A model generated the notes under the pieces. That model was not told where the DNA came from and ran no database searches. It saw nothing but the letters and a program-made list of their open reading frames with translations. Both the position numbers and the translations under genes were made by a program. This document shows, in pieces, positions 1 to 8,938 of a stretch of DNA of 64,000 nt. The stretch's first letter is position 1, and each line of letters begins with the position of its first letter. Source of the stretch: Pseudomonas taiwanensis (lineage in GTDB: Bacteria; Pseudomonadota; Gammaproteobacteria; Pseudomonadales; Pseudomonadaceae); assembly GCF_013393345.1 (NCBI RefSeq), contig NZ_QJRF01000073.1, positions 26,127 to 90,126 on the forward strand. Reading direction: 5' to 3'.

Positions 1-809
1 AGGGCGTCGCGATCACTGGCGCGGAAGAAGCGACCGCCCGTGGTATTGGCGATGTCCTGGAGGGTCTCCAGGTCCACTTTGGCATCGCCAGTGGCATCGG
101 GGTCGCCGATGCCGATGGTGTGCACGATGATCCCGCGCGCCTTCGCCAGCTTCGCCGCATGGGCGGGGGTGATGGCGCTGCCGGTGTCGTTACCGTCGGT
201 GAGCAGGATCAACACCTTTTCCTGCTCCTTCGTGGCTTCCAGCAGCTTGATGGTCAGTCCGATGGCATCGCCCAGGGCGGTATTCGGCCCGGCCATGCCG
301 ATGCCGACTTCGTCCAGCAGCACCCGCAGACTGGCGTGATCGAGGGTGAGCGGTGCCTGCGGGTAGGCGCCGGTACCGAACACGATCAGGCCGATGCGGT
401 CGTCCTTGCGCCGTTCGATGAAGTCGCGTACCACGCCTTTCACCGCCACCAGGCGATTCACCTGGCGGCCGCTGGCATCGGTGTAGTCGGTGGTCTCCAT
501 GGACTGGGAGATATCGATGGCGAGCATCAGGTCACGGATCGGCTGCTCGTGCTGGATGGCCTTTTCGACAAACACCGGTCGCGCGCAGGCCGCTACCAGC
601 AGGGCCCAGACCAGGAGGTTGAGCAGTATTTGCCAGCGCCCTCCCCGCCCCCCGCTGGCCCCCGGCACCTGGCCGACGGCGCGGCTCATGGCCGAAAAGA
701 ACGGTACTCGCAAGGCGCTGCGAGCCTCGCGGTATTCACCCAGATAGCGCCACGCCAACCACGGCAGCGGCAGCAGGAATAGCACCCAGGGATAGTCAAA
801 CTGCCACAT
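1..809 (-). CDS. VWA-domain membrane protein, BatA/BatB-like (C-terminus beyond window)
   Basis: The reading frame starts at the ATG at 809 (Met-Trp-Gln-Phe-Asp-Tyr) and runs off the left edge, so only about 269 residues are visible. A hydrophobic segment lies at the very N-terminus and a second near residues 55-75. A von Willebrand factor A domain follows, with a MIDAS-type DISQS motif and a later LTDGND motif, both typical of metal-dependent VWA folds. It overlaps the upstream DUF4381 gene by 14 bp and is the last visible gene of a moxR-DUF58-DUF4381-VWA operon. In this family arrangement the VWA protein is thought to work with the MoxR ATPase in folding or metal loading of envelope proteins; that role is inferred from context. 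The gene is truncated only by the window edge. Confidence 0.9.
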   Translation of the reverse strand, partial: MWQFDYPWVLFLLPLPWLAWRYLGEYREARSALRVPFFSAMSRAVGQVPGASGGRGGRWQILLNLLVWALLVAACARPVFVEKAIQHEQPIRDLMLAIDISQSMETTDYTDASGRQVNRLVAVKGVVRDFIERRKDDRIGLIVFGTGAYPQAPLTLDHASLRVLLDEVGIGMAGPNTALGDAIGLTIKLLEATKEQEKVLILLTDGNDTGSAITPAHAAKLAKARGIIVHTIGIGDPDATGDAKVDLETLQDIANTTGGRFFRASDRDA

Positions 810-1302
810 GGTGCGCCTCTATCCAGTGCCGGCTGGTGGCGAACAGCGAGCGCACGTTCGCATCGGGGATGGCCAGGAGCCGCGCATTGGGCGCGTAAGC
901 GACAACGAACAGACCTGCGGCGAAGCCTTCCGGCAAAGGCGCCGGGGACCGCTCGGCAAGGAACCGCTGCCACTCCTGGCCGCCCAGACGCGCCACAGGT
1001 GGCGCATCGGGCATGGACAGTGCGACGCGCTTTAGCAGCTCCGGCAGTTCGCGCATGGCCGCAAGGCGCCGCTCCTGGTCATCCAGCGCGCCCACCAGCG
1101 AATCCAACTGCATCAATGCTTCCCGCCGGTAGCGGTCACGCTGCCAGCGCCGCCATTTCAGGAAGCCGCACACCAGGGCAACGGCCAGCACCACCAGCAA
1201 CAGCACCAGCCAGCCCCAGGTCTGGGGCCAGTAGCTGTAGGGGGGCACTGGCAGTGCCAGTTCCTTGAGTTGATCGATGCTCGGCGCTGCGGTAGTGCTC
1301 AT
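796..1302 (-). CDS. DUF4381 domain protein, membrane anchored
   Basis: A 168-residue protein with one clear transmembrane helix near residues 28-48 (Trp-Leu-Val-Leu-Leu-Leu-Val-Val), a basic cytoplasm-like stretch (KWRRWQRDRYRR) and a soluble C-terminal part with a conserved-looking WQRFL motif. This layout matches DUF4381, found between DUF58 and VWA genes in MoxR operons. It overlaps DUF58 by 4 bp (ATGA) and the next VWA gene by 14 bp, which implies translational coupling. The biochemical role of the family is not established; membership of the MoxR/VWA complex is inferred from gene order. Confidence 0.85.
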   Translation of the reverse strand: MSTTAAPSIDQLKELALPVPPYSYWPQTWGWLVLLLVVLAVALVCGFLKWRRWQRDRYRREALMQLDSLVGALDDQERRLAAMRELPELLKRVALSMPDAPPVARLGGQEWQRFLAERSPAPLPEGFAAGLFVVAYAPNARLLAIPDANVRSLFATSRHWIEAHHVAV

Positions 1303-2255
1303 CGCGGCATCCCCGATAGCCGACCCAGCTCGCGCCGCACCTGGTCGAGGGTGTCCTCGCCGGTGTTGATCATCATCACCGGCACCTGGCTGCGACGCAG
1401 CAGTTCGGCCACCTCCTGCAGACGCCCGGCGAGGAACTCGCCCAGGGGGCGCTGGACCTGGCGACGCTCCACCTCCAGTTCCACTTGCAGCTCCCCCTGG
1501 GTCACGGTAACGCGCCCCTTCTCGGGAACGTTCAGCGCAAGGGGATCGTAGACCTGCATGGCGATCACATCGTTGTGGGCGCTGAGCTGACGCAGCAGTT
1601 GCAAGGTCTGCGACGTGACGCCGGCGAAGTCGCTGATGATGCAGATCAGATGGTCGTGGCCCGCTGCGCCGATGCAGCTGCGCAGCACAACGTCGAGCTG
1701 ATCGCCTCCCTCGCTATCCGGCTGATCGACGCTCAGGCGGTGATTCGCCCGGACCACTGCCGCGCACAGGGCCTCGATGCGGTTGCGGCTGCGCAACGGG
1801 CGTATGTGCTCCACCCGCTGGTCGTCGAACACCAGGCCGCCCACGCGGTCGCCGGCGTGGAAACTCATCCAGGCCGACAAGGCTGCCAGCTCCGCTGCCG
1901 TCACCGACTTGAAGTAGCGCCGAGAGCCGAAATACATGTTCATGCGTTGATCCACCAACACCAGCGTCGGCCGGTCGCGCTCCTCGGTATAGGTGCGCAC
2001 GAAGGGTTTGCCGAAGCGCAAGGAGGCGCGGCAGTCGAGGTGCCGCAGATCGTCGCCGGGAATGTAGTGGCGCAATTCGTCGAAGCTCAGCCCGCGCCCT
2101 CGCAAGCGCGAAGCGTGGTTGCCGGCGAGGATGCTCGACAACGGCTGACGGGAATGAAAGCCCAGGCCACGGACGCGATGCTCCAGCGCCATCAGTTGGG
2201 CGAGCGAAACGTAGACGAAGCCATCTGGAGCCGTTTGCGTCTGTTGCATGGCCAT
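1299..2255 (-). CDS. DUF58 domain protein of MoxR operon
   Basis: A 318-residue protein. The stretch around residues 60-95 (LRHYIPGDDLRHLDCRASLR followed by GKPFVRTYTEER) is the signature part of DUF58 proteins, which have a degenerate VWA-like fold. The segment VLVDQRMNMYFG stands where a VWA MIDAS would be. No transmembrane segment is evident, unlike many DUF58 proteins. It lies 8 bp downstream of moxR and overlaps DUF4381 by 4 bp, so one transcript is likely. The function is unknown beyond association with MoxR ATPases. Confidence 0.88.
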   Translation of the reverse strand: MAMQQTQTAPDGFVYVSLAQLMALEHRVRGLGFHSRQPLSSILAGNHASRLRGRGLSFDELRHYIPGDDLRHLDCRASLRFGKPFVRTYTEERDRPTLVLVDQRMNMYFGSRRYFKSVTAAELAALSAWMSFHAGDRVGGLVFDDQRVEHIRPLRSRNRIEALCAAVVRANHRLSVDQPDSEGGDQLDVVLRSCIGAAGHDHLICIISDFAGVTSQTLQLLRQLSAHNDVIAMQVYDPLALNVPEKGRVTVTQGELQVELEVERRQVQRPLGEFLAGRLQEVAELLRRSQVPVMMINTGEDTLDQVRRELGRLSGMPR

Positions 2256-2263
2256 GGGTCCAT

Positions 2264-3238
2264 TCAGGCTGGGATCGCCACCTTGTCCAGCAGGCGGTCC
2301 AGAACCTGGTCCGCATTCACGCCGTCAGCGATGGCGTCGTAGGAAAGCTGCAGACGGTGGCGCAAGACCGGGTGCACCACCGCGCGTACATCATCCGGCG
2401 AGACGAACGCGTTGCCCGCCAGCCAGGCGTGCGCCCGTGATACGCGATCCAGGCTGATGCCGCCCCGCGGACTGGCGCCGATATTGATCCAGCGGGCCAG
2501 GTCCGTGTCGTAGTCGGCTGGGTGGCGCGTCGCGTTGATCAGATCGATCAGGTAGCGGTCGATGGCTTCCGAAACATGCACGCCGGCCAGTTCTCGCCGC
2601 GCCGCGAACACCACCTCCTGGGGCAGGCGCACCGGCTCCTGGCGCGTACCCTGCGCAGCCTGTTCCTCGCCCCGCACCAGGCGCAGGACCTGCGTCTCGT
2701 CTTCCACCTTCGGGTAGTCCAGTTGCACCTTCATCAGGAAGCGGTCCATCTGCGCTTCCGGCAGCGGGTAGGTGCCTTCTTGCTCGATGGGATTCTGCGT
2801 TGCCAGCACCATGAACAGGCCCGGCATCGGGTAGCTCTGGCCGGCGACGGTGATCTGCCGCTCTTCCATGGCTTCCAGCAGAGCGGCCTGGACCTTGGCC
2901 GGGGCGCGGTTGATTTCGTCAGCGAGGATCACGTTGCCGAAGAGCGGGCCGGGCTGGAACTTGATCTGGTTACCCTCGGCGGTCTGCTGGAGGATCTCGC
3001 CGCCAGTGATATCCGACGGCAGCAGGTCCGGGGTGAACTGGATGCGGCGCATCTGCGCCTCCAGATGGGTGGCCAGTGCCTTGACGGTGCGGGTCTTGGC
3101 CAGGCCCGGCAGGCTTTCCAGCAGTACATGGCCGTTGGCCAACAGCCCCAGCAGCACGTGACGAATGATATGGGCCTGCCCCAGCACCAGCTCGGAAACG
3201 CTGGCTTCCAGTCCTGCAATCTGCTCGCGTGTAGTCAC
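2264..3238 (-). CDS. MoxR-family AAA+ ATPase
   Basis: MoxR AAA+ chaperone-like ATPase. It has the P-loop (ESLPGLAKTRT), the downstream FTPDLLPSDITG motif, a Walker B segment (LADEINRAP), the sensor region ATQNPIEQEGTYPLPEAQMDRF, and a C-terminal lid domain with the family's INIGASPRGG motif. The start is ambiguous. The longest frame begins with a TTG at 3310, but a GTG at 3238 has AAGGGA about 8 nt upstream, and the resulting 324-residue length fits the family better, so GTG is chosen. It is the first gene of the operon. Its divergent neighbour is the FadL-type gene, leaving about 236 bp for both promoters. MoxR proteins assist maturation of partner VWA and substrate proteins; the substrate here is unknown. 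Confidence 0.92.
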   Translation of the reverse strand: MTTREQIAGLEASVSELVLGQAHIIRHVLLGLLANGHVLLESLPGLAKTRTVKALATHLEAQMRRIQFTPDLLPSDITGGEILQQTAEGNQIKFQPGPLFGNVILADEINRAPAKVQAALLEAMEERQITVAGQSYPMPGLFMVLATQNPIEQEGTYPLPEAQMDRFLMKVQLDYPKVEDETQVLRLVRGEEQAAQGTRQEPVRLPQEVVFAARRELAGVHVSEAIDRYLIDLINATRHPADYDTDLARWINIGASPRGGISLDRVSRAHAWLAGNAFVSPDDVRAVVHPVLRHRLQLSYDAIADGVNADQVLDRLLDKVAIPA

Positions 3239-3474
3239 TGATCCATTCCCTTGCTGAGGTTCAGAAAGTTGACCATCGACGCTTGCGTGGAGTGGCGCAC
3301 TGTCGACCAACCCTGCTCGGGCCTGGATCGCCTACACCGGACGCATTCGTGAACTGCGGTCCGGTAACTCTAGCCGCAAGTGGTTCATGCGCCAGAAAGC
3401 TCGGGCTTTGTGTTGCGCCGCAGAGACGAGCATCTAGGCTGGAGAACGATCAGCCCTAATGCAGAGGACGCACC

Positions 3475-4773
3475 ATGCTCAGCACTTCCCCAGCTACGCG
3501 CCCCATCGGACTCACCGCTCTGGCGTCAGCACTGTGGATGCTATCCGGAACCAGTTGGGCGGGCGGCATCCTGATCTACGAGGCCGGTCAGGAAGGCGCG
3601 GGCCTGGCCAACGCGGGCGCCGCGGCGCTGGCCACCGACCCCAGCGTGCTGATGAACAACCCGGCGGGTCTTACCGAACTGCCCGGCACTCAGATCAGCG
3701 CGAACGCCCAGGTGATCTTGGGCGACATCCAGTTCTCCCGTGATGCCGGCAACCAGTTCGACGGTAACGAAGGGGGCAACGCGCTTCAGTACCTGCCGGG
3801 TTCGAGCCTGTTCGTCAGCCACCAGATCAACGACCAGGCTGCCATCGGCTTCGGCATGTACGGCAACTTCGGCCTCGCGCTCGACTACGACGACGACTGG
3901 GCTGGGCGCTACTTCACCCAGGAGGCGGCCATCATCGGTGTGTCGCTGCAACCGACCTACGCCTACAAGATCAACGACGACCTCTCCATCGGCTTCGGGC
4001 CGCGCATGATGTACGGCTACTACCGCACCGAAGTGGCGATCAACAACAACCTGCTCGGCCTGGTCGACCGCCCGGATGGCCAGCTCGAATACAAGGACAC
4101 CGACTTCGGCGTGGGCTTCAACATTGGCCTGCTGTATCGGGTGAACGAGCGCACCCACGTCGGCCTCGCCTACACCAGCAAGGTGGACCTGGAATTCTCC
4201 GACCGCCCCAGCGTCGACGACATCAGCAATCCGCTGCTGAACCTGGCATTACGGCAACTGAATGTGGACAGCCTGGACATCGACATGGAAGTGCCGCAAA
4301 CCGCGGTACTGAGCATCGCCCACGACCTGGATTCGCAATGGAAGCTGTTGGCCAGCCTCGGCTGGCAGGACTGGAGTGAGTTCGGGAACATCGGTGTCGA
4401 AGTGGACGCCGACAACTTCGGCACCAGCCGAAGCGTGGACCGCCAGTACAAGGACACCTGGCACGCCTCGGTGGGCGCCCAGTACCAGGCCACCAATAAG
4501 CTGCGCTGGAGCATGGGCGTTGGCTACGACAGCTCGGCGGTGGACGACGAAGACCGCACCGTGGACAACCCCATGGCCGAATCCTGGCGCCTGGCCACGG
4601 GTGTGAACTACCAGGTCGACGAAGGACTCGACCTGCACATGGCCTACACCCTGATCTGGCTGGGCGACATGGACGTGGAACAGACCAAGGAGCGCTCGGG
4701 CAACAGCCTGTCCGGCAGCTACGACAACACCTCGCTGCACATCATCGGTGGCGGCGCGACCTGGCGGTTCTGA
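3475..4773 (+). CDS. FadL/OmpP1-family outer membrane transport protein
   Basis: A 432-residue beta-barrel protein with an N-terminal signal peptide ending near SWAGG. Mature-end motifs GxxIYEAGQEGAGLANAG and ATDPSVLMNNPAGLTEL correspond to the FadL hatch/N-terminal region, in which the NPA box is highly conserved. The rest alternates aromatic and polar residues as in a barrel and ends in an aromatic C-terminus (TWRF), the usual BAM recognition signal. FadL-type channels take up fatty acids and other hydrophobic compounds across the outer membrane; the substrate here cannot be read from sequence. AGAGG lies about 7 nt before the ATG. It is monocistronic, followed by a repeat-rich gap. Confidence 0.9.
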   Translation: MLSTSPATRPIGLTALASALWMLSGTSWAGGILIYEAGQEGAGLANAGAAALATDPSVLMNNPAGLTELPGTQISANAQVILGDIQFSRDAGNQFDGNEGGNALQYLPGSSLFVSHQINDQAAIGFGMYGNFGLALDYDDDWAGRYFTQEAAIIGVSLQPTYAYKINDDLSIGFGPRMMYGYYRTEVAINNNLLGLVDRPDGQLEYKDTDFGVGFNIGLLYRVNERTHVGLAYTSKVDLEFSDRPSVDDISNPLLNLALRQLNVDSLDIDMEVPQTAVLSIAHDLDSQWKLLASLGWQDWSEFGNIGVEVDADNFGTSRSVDRQYKDTWHASVGAQYQATNKLRWSMGVGYDSSAVDDEDRTVDNPMAESWRLATGVNYQVDEGLDLHMAYTLIWLGDMDVEQTKERSGNSLSGSYDNTSLHIIGGGATWRF

Positions 4774-4785
4774 GGGCGCAGACAA

Positions 4786-4992
4786 CCTGGCTGTTGGGCT
4801 TCGCTTCGCTCTGCCCAACCTACGGGAAGTTCCTGCCACCGCTCGATTCTTTCGCCTCTCCTGTGGGGGCGAATTCATTCGCCAAGCGGGACGCAGTCCC
4901 GCCGTAGGTTGGTCCGAGGAACGAGGCCCAACGTTTGCGGAGCCGAAAGCGGGCTACGATTTGGTTCGCGAGCAGAGCTCGCTCCTACAGTT
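4786..4992. repeat. Cluster of short palindromic intergenic repeats
   Basis: This gap holds at least four elements found repeatedly in the window: the GTTGGGCTTCGC...GCCCAACCTACG type (about 4790-4825), the GGGGGCGAATTCATTCGCC type (about 4864-4883), a TAGGTTGGTCCGAGGAACGAGGCCCAAC copy in split form (about 4902-4932), and the TTCGCGAGCAGAGCTCGCTCCTA type (about 4966-4988). All can fold into hairpins. No coding frame is supported. Confidence 0.75.
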
Positions 4993-5008
4993 AATCCGCC
5001 ACACACAA

Positions 5009-5032
5009 AAATGCCCTCCGAAGAGGGCATTT
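5009..5032. terminator. Bidirectional rho-independent terminator
   Basis: A 10-bp stem (AAATGCCCTC / GAGGGCATTT) with a CGAA loop. A-rich sequence on the left gives a U-tract for minus-strand transcripts. It sits 17 bp after the stop codon of the DUF3015 gene. Confidence 0.85.
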
Positions 5033-5048
5033 CCGTTTGTGTGGGGTG

Positions 5049-5555
5049 TCAGCTTGGCAGCTTGGCGTAGCGAGCCAGCTGCTGGTCGCGGCTCATCACG
5101 TCGAGGGTCGCGGCGAGGACCTGTTCGCCGGTTGCGTCAGGGCTGGCGAAGATGGTCGAGAAGTTGGCCTGGGTGACCTTCGCGAAGTGGGCGCGGTCAG
5201 CCTGCTCGACGCCCAGCAGGGTGGCATAGGCATCCAGCGCTTCGCCCTGACCCTGGGCCATGTCCTCGGCGATGCTGTCGAGCATGCCGTTCATGGCGAA
5301 CACCGAGCGGCCGCCATAGCCCAGCTTCACGCTGGAGTCGCAACCGTTGGTACCCGAGGTCAGGCCGAAGGTGGCGTTGCCCGAGGTGCCGTTGGTGGTG
5401 GTGGCCAGCAGGTGCGGGATCAGGCCGCTCTGGCCTTCGAACACCATGTTCCCCCAGCCACAACCACCGCCCCCGGCCTGCCCTGCCTGCGCCGCGACGC
5501 CGGCGGTGCTGAGAAGTCCGAAAATAATGGCCTTGCCAATCAGTTTGTTTGTCAT
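5049..5555 (-). CDS. DUF3015 family exported protein
   Basis: A 168-residue protein with a classical signal peptide (MTNKLIGKAIIFGLLSTAGV...AQA). The mature part begins with a Gly-rich CGWGNMVFEG segment followed by a conserved TTNGTSGNATFGLTSGTNGC region, the hallmark of DUF3015 proteins common in Pseudomonas. Two cysteines (CGWG and NGC) could form a disulfide. The ATG has AAGGA 8 nt upstream. It is followed immediately by a strong terminator, so it is probably monocistronic. The family function is unknown; a periplasmic or outer-membrane-associated location is inferred. Confidence 0.9.
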   Translation of the reverse strand: MTNKLIGKAIIFGLLSTAGVAAQAGQAGGGGCGWGNMVFEGQSGLIPHLLATTTNGTSGNATFGLTSGTNGCDSSVKLGYGGRSVFAMNGMLDSIAEDMAQGQGEALDAYATLLGVEQADRAHFAKVTQANFSTIFASPDATGEQVLAATLDVMSRDQQLARYAKLPS

Positions 5556-5715
5556 TTTTTCATTCCTTGGTTGATGAAGAGCAAGTCACGTGACTGCACG
5601 TACGACTTCCACGCTGAACGACACGTAAACGTCCAGAAGGTTTAGGCGAGACGCCAACGACTTTCAAATGCGATCTCGCAGGAAGGCCCGCCTGTTTTGC
5701 CCTGCGGGCCACGTT

Positions 5716-8028
5716 TCACTGCTTCCAGTATGGCTCGATCGCTTGCAAACGCGGGTCGTCGGGCGCCACTTCGCGCATGCGTTTGACGTACTCGAACGCC
5801 TCGTTCCGCTCACCCTCCACGGCGTGCAGATAGATCAGCGAATAGAGCAGGTCCGCATCCTCAGGAGATTGTTCCAGCCCGCTACGCAGCGCGCTCAGCG
5901 CGTCATCGCGGCGATTCATGCGCGATAGCAGAAGGCCCTGGTTGTAGCGGATGCGTGAATTGCCGGGCAGTTCGACTGCGGCCTTTTCCATCCAGTTCAA
6001 CGCCTCATCCGCCCTGCCCCGCTCCACCAGCAGCAAGGACAGCATGTAGGCGAGATTGCCGTGGTCGGTTTCCGGCATCTTTTCCAGTGCCAGGCCCTCG
6101 CGCAGCAACTGCTCGGCCTCATCCAGGCGTTGGGAAGAGCTGGCGAGCGTCACCAGATTGACCCGCGCAGGCGAGAAGTAAGGGTCGAGCTTGAGCGCCT
6201 GGCGGTACTGCTCCATCGCCTCGCTATCGCGCCCCTGGCGCGACAGCATGACTGCCAGGTTGAGACGGCCGCCGGGCAGGTCGGCGTTGCCGCGCAGGCG
6301 CTGCTCATAGTTGGCCAGCAAGGACTTGAAGGGCTCGCGACGCTCGGCCGGCAGTTGCTCCGGCGGGATATCGGCCAGGGCACGGACGGTTTCGTCACGC
6401 ACCGCGCGGGTCGGGTCTTCCAGTAGCGGCAGCAGAGGTTTCAGCCGCTCGGCTGGCGGCACACTGGCAAATCCCGAAACGGCATAGGCACGTACCAGCG
6501 CACTGTCGTCCTTGAGCGCCCATTGCAGGTTGGAGATAGCCGGCGGGCCAAGGTCGGCCATCTGCTCGGCGGCGGTGGCGCGGACGATGGCCGGCTTGCC
6601 TTTGTCTGCCAGCACCGAGCCGAGCAGGCTCAGCGAGATTCCCTGGCCATTGCGCACAGCGTGGAAGTCTTCACCGTAGTGTGGCGGGCGACTCGGCTTG
6701 CCATACCAGCCTTCGATGGCTGTCGCCGCCCATGCCGGCTTCTGATCCTGGTGGCAGCTGGTACAGGCATCCGGGCTGCCGGACTTGGCTGCCAGGTCGG
6801 GACGTGGGATGCGCAGGCTGTGGTCGCGGCGCGGGTCCACCACCATGTAGGTCTTGCTCGGCATGTGGCAATTGACGCACTGCGCACCGGGCGTGCCGGG
6901 CTCATGGTGGTGGTGAGCCTTGCTGTCGTAGTCCTTGGCCTGGAGGCTGGCGAAGCGCGCCAGCGGCGGGTTGGCGTTGTGGCATTGCAGGCAGAGGCCA
7001 TTGCCCTCGATCCGCACCTTGGTGGTATGCGGATTGTGGCAATCGGTGCAGGCGACCCCGGCCGCATACATCTTGCTCTGGGTGAAGGAGCCGTGCTCGT
7101 AGACTTCGCCGTCGATCTGACCGTCAGCATGGTAGAGGCCCGCACGCAGCGTGGCCGGCAGGCTCTGGTCCAGCTGCGGCTGCCCCGGCTCCTGCCCCGT
7201 GCCCAGACTCTGCCGGCGGCTGTGGCAGTACGCGCACTGCTCCACCAGCCCCTTGCTGCCCAGGGCCTTGAAGTCGACCTTCAGGCCCAGCTCGGCAGCC
7301 GCCGCATAGGTCTTGTTGGCCGACTTGTTCTGTTTCGCCCAGTCGACGTGGGCCTGACCCGGACCGTGGCAGCCCTGGCAGCCGACGGCCTGCTCATGCC
7401 AGGTGGAGGAGAAGCTGTCCTGCTTGTCGTCGTAGTGCTTCATCAGGCGCGTCGAGTGGCAATCCGCGCACATCGAGTTCCAGTTCTGGTAGCGCCCGGT
7501 CCAGTGCAGCGGGTCGTTCGGCGCGAATCGCTGGCCTGGATAGAGGGAGAACCAGCGCTGCCCGCCCTCCGCCTTGGAGCGGCTGTCCCAGGCGATGGTC
7601 AGGGCCTGCAACCGCCCGCGCGGCAGGGCGACGAGGTATTGCTGCAACGGGGAGAAGCCGAACGTGTAGAGGACCTGGAAGTCAGCAACCTTGCCGTCCT
7701 CGCCTTCGGTGTTGACGAAGTAATCGTCGCCCTTGCGGAAGAAGCGCGCCTTGACCCCGGCTTCGTCGAAAGTCGCCGCGTCGAAGTTACCCAGCACATT
7801 GCCGGCTTCTGCCTTGCGCATGGCCCAGCCATGGTCGGAGTCCTTCCATTGGCCGGCCTCGGTGGCGTGGCAACCCAGGCAACTGGCGCCATCGGCGTAA
7901 CCTTCCGCCTCGCTGGACTGCCCGGGCATGCGGCCGACACCTTCGGCCCAGGCCGGCTGTAAGCCGAGCAGCATCAGCAGCACCACGCAGCGGAACAACC
8001 CGTTCCCCCCGCTCTTGAAACACCCCAT
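5716..8028 (-). CDS. Octahaem cytochrome c with HEAT-like and TPR C-terminal repeats
   Basis: A 770-residue exported protein (hydrophobic signal near residues 12-28, ending AWA). Eight CXXCH haem-binding motifs begin at residues 50, 187, 217, 265, 327, 346, 384 and 422, and an additional HHHH run (372-375) may supply axial ligands. About residues 450-555 form HEAT/PBS-lyase-like helical repeats (VRATAAEQMADL, VRAYAVSGFA, VRDETVRALADI). About 575-765 contain TPR-like repeats (AMEQYRQALKLDPYFSPA, ALSALRSGLEQSPEDAD). It is therefore a periplasmic multihaem electron carrier or reductase joined to a protein-interaction scaffold. The redox partner is not evident from neighbours; it appears monocistronic. 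Confidence 0.9.
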   Translation of the reverse strand: MGCFKSGGNGLFRCVVLLMLLGLQPAWAEGVGRMPGQSSEAEGYADGASCLGCHATEAGQWKDSDHGWAMRKAEAGNVLGNFDAATFDEAGVKARFFRKGDDYFVNTEGEDGKVADFQVLYTFGFSPLQQYLVALPRGRLQALTIAWDSRSKAEGGQRWFSLYPGQRFAPNDPLHWTGRYQNWNSMCADCHSTRLMKHYDDKQDSFSSTWHEQAVGCQGCHGPGQAHVDWAKQNKSANKTYAAAAELGLKVDFKALGSKGLVEQCAYCHSRRQSLGTGQEPGQPQLDQSLPATLRAGLYHADGQIDGEVYEHGSFTQSKMYAAGVACTDCHNPHTTKVRIEGNGLCLQCHNANPPLARFASLQAKDYDSKAHHHHEPGTPGAQCVNCHMPSKTYMVVDPRRDHSLRIPRPDLAAKSGSPDACTSCHQDQKPAWAATAIEGWYGKPSRPPHYGEDFHAVRNGQGISLSLLGSVLADKGKPAIVRATAAEQMADLGPPAISNLQWALKDDSALVRAYAVSGFASVPPAERLKPLLPLLEDPTRAVRDETVRALADIPPEQLPAERREPFKSLLANYEQRLRGNADLPGGRLNLAVMLSRQGRDSEAMEQYRQALKLDPYFSPARVNLVTLASSSQRLDEAEQLLREGLALEKMPETDHGNLAYMLSLLLVERGRADEALNWMEKAAVELPGNSRIRYNQGLLLSRMNRRDDALSALRSGLEQSPEDADLLYSLIYLHAVEGERNEAFEYVKRMREVAPDDPRLQAIEPYWKQ

Positions 8029-8091
8029 TCCCTTGCTCCACGGTCAACTCGAATCGCCCTGTTCCGGGCTCTTGTTCTGTTCGCACACCCC

Positions 8092-8466
8092 ATGTGCGCA
8101 CTTCAGAATAGTGCATGCCTCCAGCATCTGTCTGTCGAATGGCACGAGGAAGGCCGATGGAATACAGCGGACTCCGGGCACGTGCCAGAGCGCCGTCGAA
8201 CAAAGCCAGCTATCAGCGACGCCGGGGCCGACAAGGCACTCTTTCGTTTCGCCCGGCCAGAGCATGCCGAGATCAGCCGTTGGTTGAGCGAGGTGCTGGT
8301 GCCGACGCTGCATGACTATCACCGCAACCCGAACGCCGAGCCGCGACGCTCCCGTATCAGTTGGGCCGACCAGCACGTGAACGTCGTGCGGTGGCAGCGG
8401 GAGCTGTGGGTGGCCTGGCGGGATTTGCCGGTCTTGCTGGAGAACGGCACCGAGGTTTCGCCGTGA
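8092..8466 (+). CDS. Possible small hypothetical protein or C-terminal gene remnant
   Basis: This frame reads 124 residues. The C-terminal 75 or so (ALFRFARPEHAEISRWL, then DYHRNPNAEP, SWADQHVNVVRWQREL, VAWRDLPVLLENG) look like genuine protein with GC-rich third positions. The N-terminal third is poor in protein-like features and overlaps the likely promoter zone of the divergent cytochrome gene. No convincing ribosome-binding site was found. It may be the surviving 3' end of a decayed gene, or a small gene with an unrecognised start. No family was recognised. Confidence 0.3.
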   Translation: MCALQNSACLQHLSVEWHEEGRWNTADSGHVPERRRTKPAISDAGADKALFRFARPEHAEISRWLSEVLVPTLHDYHRNPNAEPRRSRISWADQHVNVVRWQRELWVAWRDLPVLLENGTEVSP

Positions 8467-8938
8467 GTCCGCTTCGCGACTGAAGTCGCTCCCACAGGGC
8501 CACCCCGCAAACCCAACACCGTGGCGCGGAGGATTGGTGGATGGAAAAAGCGCCATCCACCCTACAGGGCAGACTCGCACCCCGTAGGATGGGTTGAGGT
8601 ACGAAACCCATGCGGTTCGGAACCCATGGGTTTCGCAAGCTCAACACTGGGCAACTGCGCTGCCCAAGCAGGACGCACTCCTGCCGTAGGTTGGTCCGAG
8701 GAACGAGGCCCAACACCGTAGCGCGGAGCGTTGATGGATGAAAAAAGCGTCATCCACCCTACCCACAGCGCCGTCTCGCACCCCGTAGGATGGGTTGAGG
8801 CACGAAACCCATGCGGTTCGGAATCCATGGGTTTCGCAAGGTCGACCCTGGGGCAACTGCGTTGCCCTTGGCGAATGAATTCGCCCCCACAGGGATACCG
8901 AATATGAATGGATCTCCCACACCGGGCGCGATACGCCC
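8467..8938. repeat. Intergenic block of mixed short palindromic repeats
   Basis: About 470 bp without a credible gene. It contains two copies of a GTAGGATGGGTTGAGG...GAAACCCATG...GGGTTTCGCAA element (about 8585-8643 and 8787-8841), two copies of a GATGGA(N)AAAAAGCG(N)CATCCACCCTAC element (about 8538-8564 and 8731-8761), a GTAGGTTGGTCCGAGGAACGAGGCCCAAC-type copy (about 8686-8714, written here as a type name) and a GCGAATGAATTCGCCCCCAC hairpin (about 8871-8890). These families recur elsewhere in the window. Confidence 0.7.

Noticed and set aside
3239..3310. TTG-initiated N-terminal extension of the MoxR ATPase
   Set aside because: The extra residues are not family-like and the GTG at 3238 has a better Shine-Dalgarno sequence.
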